Origin: Conexibacter sp.
Lineage (GTDB): Bacteria; Actinomycetota; Thermoleophilia; Solirubrobacterales; Solirubrobacteraceae
Assembly: GCA_025964215.1 (NCBI GenBank)
Contig: JAOPZG010000044.1
Coordinates: forward strand, 1 to 14,452
Reading direction: 5' to 3'
Length of the DNA stretch: 14,452 bases
The position numbers were made by a program, and so were the translations under genes. Shown here piece by piece: positions 13,371-14,452 of this stretch. The first letter of the stretch is position 1. Each line of letters starts with the position of its first letter. Under the pieces are notes generated by a model. That model made no database searches. It was given only the letters and a program-made list of their open reading frames with translations, and was not told where the DNA came from.

Positions 13371-14452
13371 TCAGCCGACGGCGAGCGGCGTGCGCGCGCC
13401 CGCCGCGGTGTCGACGGGCTTCCCGCGCAGCGCCGCCTCGATCCTGCGCATGTCCACCTTGCGGTCGCTCCGCGAGCAGGTGCCCTTGACCCAGTGGTTG
13501 CCGACGTACGAGACGCCCGCCTCGCACGTCACGCCCGGCGCGAGGTTGTTGACGTAGCGCACGTCGCTGGCGAGCCGCGGGTCGCCGGCGGGCTGGAACG
13601 CCTGCTCGGAGGTGTTGTGCCGGACCAGGACGTCGTGCCCGATCCCCAGCTGCGCGGCGTAGTAGCAGGGGGACACCGGCGTCGCGACGCAGTTGCGGAA
13701 GACGTTGTCCTCGATCAGCAGGTGCCGCGGCGGGTTCTCGTTCGCGCCGCCGCCGTAGGAGATCCGCAGGCCGGTGCTGCGCAGCGCACGAACTGGTTGC
13801 CGCGGATGACGAGCTGGGTCCCGCTCTCGATCTGGAGGCAGTCGACGTGCGCCGTCAGGCTCGTCGTGTTGATGTCGTGGAAGTACACGTCCTCGATCGT
13901 CAGCCGTGTCGGCACGATCGCCGGCACCGCGCCGTAGACGCCCTGGATCTCCGGGTGCAGCCCGTCCGGCGAGGTCTGGCCGCCGACGCGCCCGCCGCGG
14001 ATCGCGATGTCGCGCCCGCCGGTCACGTAGATGTTGCGGCTGTCGAGGCCCCACAGCGCGATCTCGCGCGCCTGGGCGAAGTTGGTGGACGTGGTCCTGA
14101 GCGAGCGCCGCGCGTCGGCCACGATCGCGATGCCCGCCGGCCCCGCGTTCTTGTAGTTGGTGCCGAAGTCGAGGCTGTCGACGACCACGCGCGCGCCGCG
14201 CGCCGGATGCAGGATCACGCACGCGCCGAGCTCCGCGTCGCTCTCGCAGCCCGTGCCGCTCTTGGCCGTGTCCGCCGTGAGCGCCTGGTTGCCGTAGTCC
14301 CCGCCGGCGAGCTGGACGACCTGCCCCGGCCGCGCGCGGTGGTAGGCCGCGTCGAAGGTCTTGCACGGCGCGTTGGCGCTGCACGCGCCGCTGTCGTCGC
14401 CCGCCGGCGCGACGAACAGCGAGGCCGCCGGCAGCCGCCGCGGCATCGCCGA
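13371..14452 (-). pseudogene. Frameshifted, 5'-truncated right-handed parallel beta-helix (pectate-lyase-like) protein
   Basis: The 5' part (14452 to about 13781) reads SLFVAPAGDDSGACSANAPC and then KTFDAAYHRARPGQVVQLAGG, the classic start of secreted beta-helix proteins (V-x-P-x-GxDxxxG...PxKTxxxA...PGxxVxLxxG). Repeating coils follow, such as RNIYVTGGRDIAIRGGRVGG, TRLTIEDVYFHDIN and LQIESGTQLVIRGNQFVRC. The coil pattern then continues in another frame: STGLRISYGGGANENPPRHL, LLIEDNVFRNC, VLVRHNTS, VRYVNNLAPG, ending at TGA 13371. Adding one base at 13779-13781 would restore RC-G-STGLRISYGG. So this is either a one-base deletion or a sequencing error. The frame is open to the window edge, so start and signal peptide are outside; the many Cys residues suit an exported protein. 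Such folds bind or cleave acidic polysaccharides (lyase, hydrolase or epimerase); no catalytic residues can be assigned. Confidence 0.72.

Overview
The window is very GC-rich DNA with strong G/C bias at third codon positions, many GTG starts and several genes that look leaderless. This points to a high-GC actinobacterium. The mix of families would fit a soil lineage such as the Thermoleophilia/Solirubrobacterales, but that placement is inference; there is no rRNA or other marker gene here. The region is a surface-polysaccharide (exopolysaccharide/capsule) biosynthesis locus of the Wzx/Wzy type.

Layout. (1) 1-465, minus: 5' part of a polytopic GT-C glycosyltransferase that leaves the window. 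(2) 671-4616, plus: an operon of a UDP-GlcNAc 2-epimerase-like protein whose active site is rewired, a CelD/BcsL-type GNAT acyltransferase, a GT2 glycosyltransferase and a membrane-anchored CE4 polysaccharide deacetylase, with adjacent or 4-nt-overlapping junctions. (3) 4641-5711, minus: a Gfo/Idh/MocA sugar dehydrogenase, convergent with (2) and divergent from (4). (4) 5839-12053, plus: the assembly operon, with a Wzz-like co-polymerase, an O-antigen ligase/polymerase-type membrane protein, a Wzx flippase, the split PssD/PssE (Alg14/Alg13-like) glycosyltransferase and a GT4 glycosyltransferase; every junction after the Wzz gene is short or overlapping. (5) 12054-12416: non-coding, with three 32-bp tandem repeats and an inverted partial copy forming an 18-bp stem. 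(6) 12417-14452, minus: a rhamnosyltransferase-like GT2 and, upstream of it, a beta-helix protein gene broken by a one-base frameshift and cut by the window edge.

Proposed teamwork (inference from families): the epimerase-like protein and the oxidoreductase would make or modify nucleotide sugars. The GT2, GT4 and PssDE enzymes would build a lipid-linked repeat unit. Wzx would flip it, the Wzy/ligase-type protein would polymerise or transfer it and Wzz would set its length. The acyltransferase and deacetylase would tune its acylation. No initiating sugar-phosphate transferase and no tyrosine autokinase is visible, so the locus continues outside the window or relies on genes elsewhere.

Most unusual points: the substituted catalytic residues of the epimerase-like protein; a similar promoter module (CCGATGGT about 50 bases upstream of a TAnnnT -10) before both plus-strand operons; the repeat/hairpin block between convergent operons; and the frameshifted beta-helix gene.
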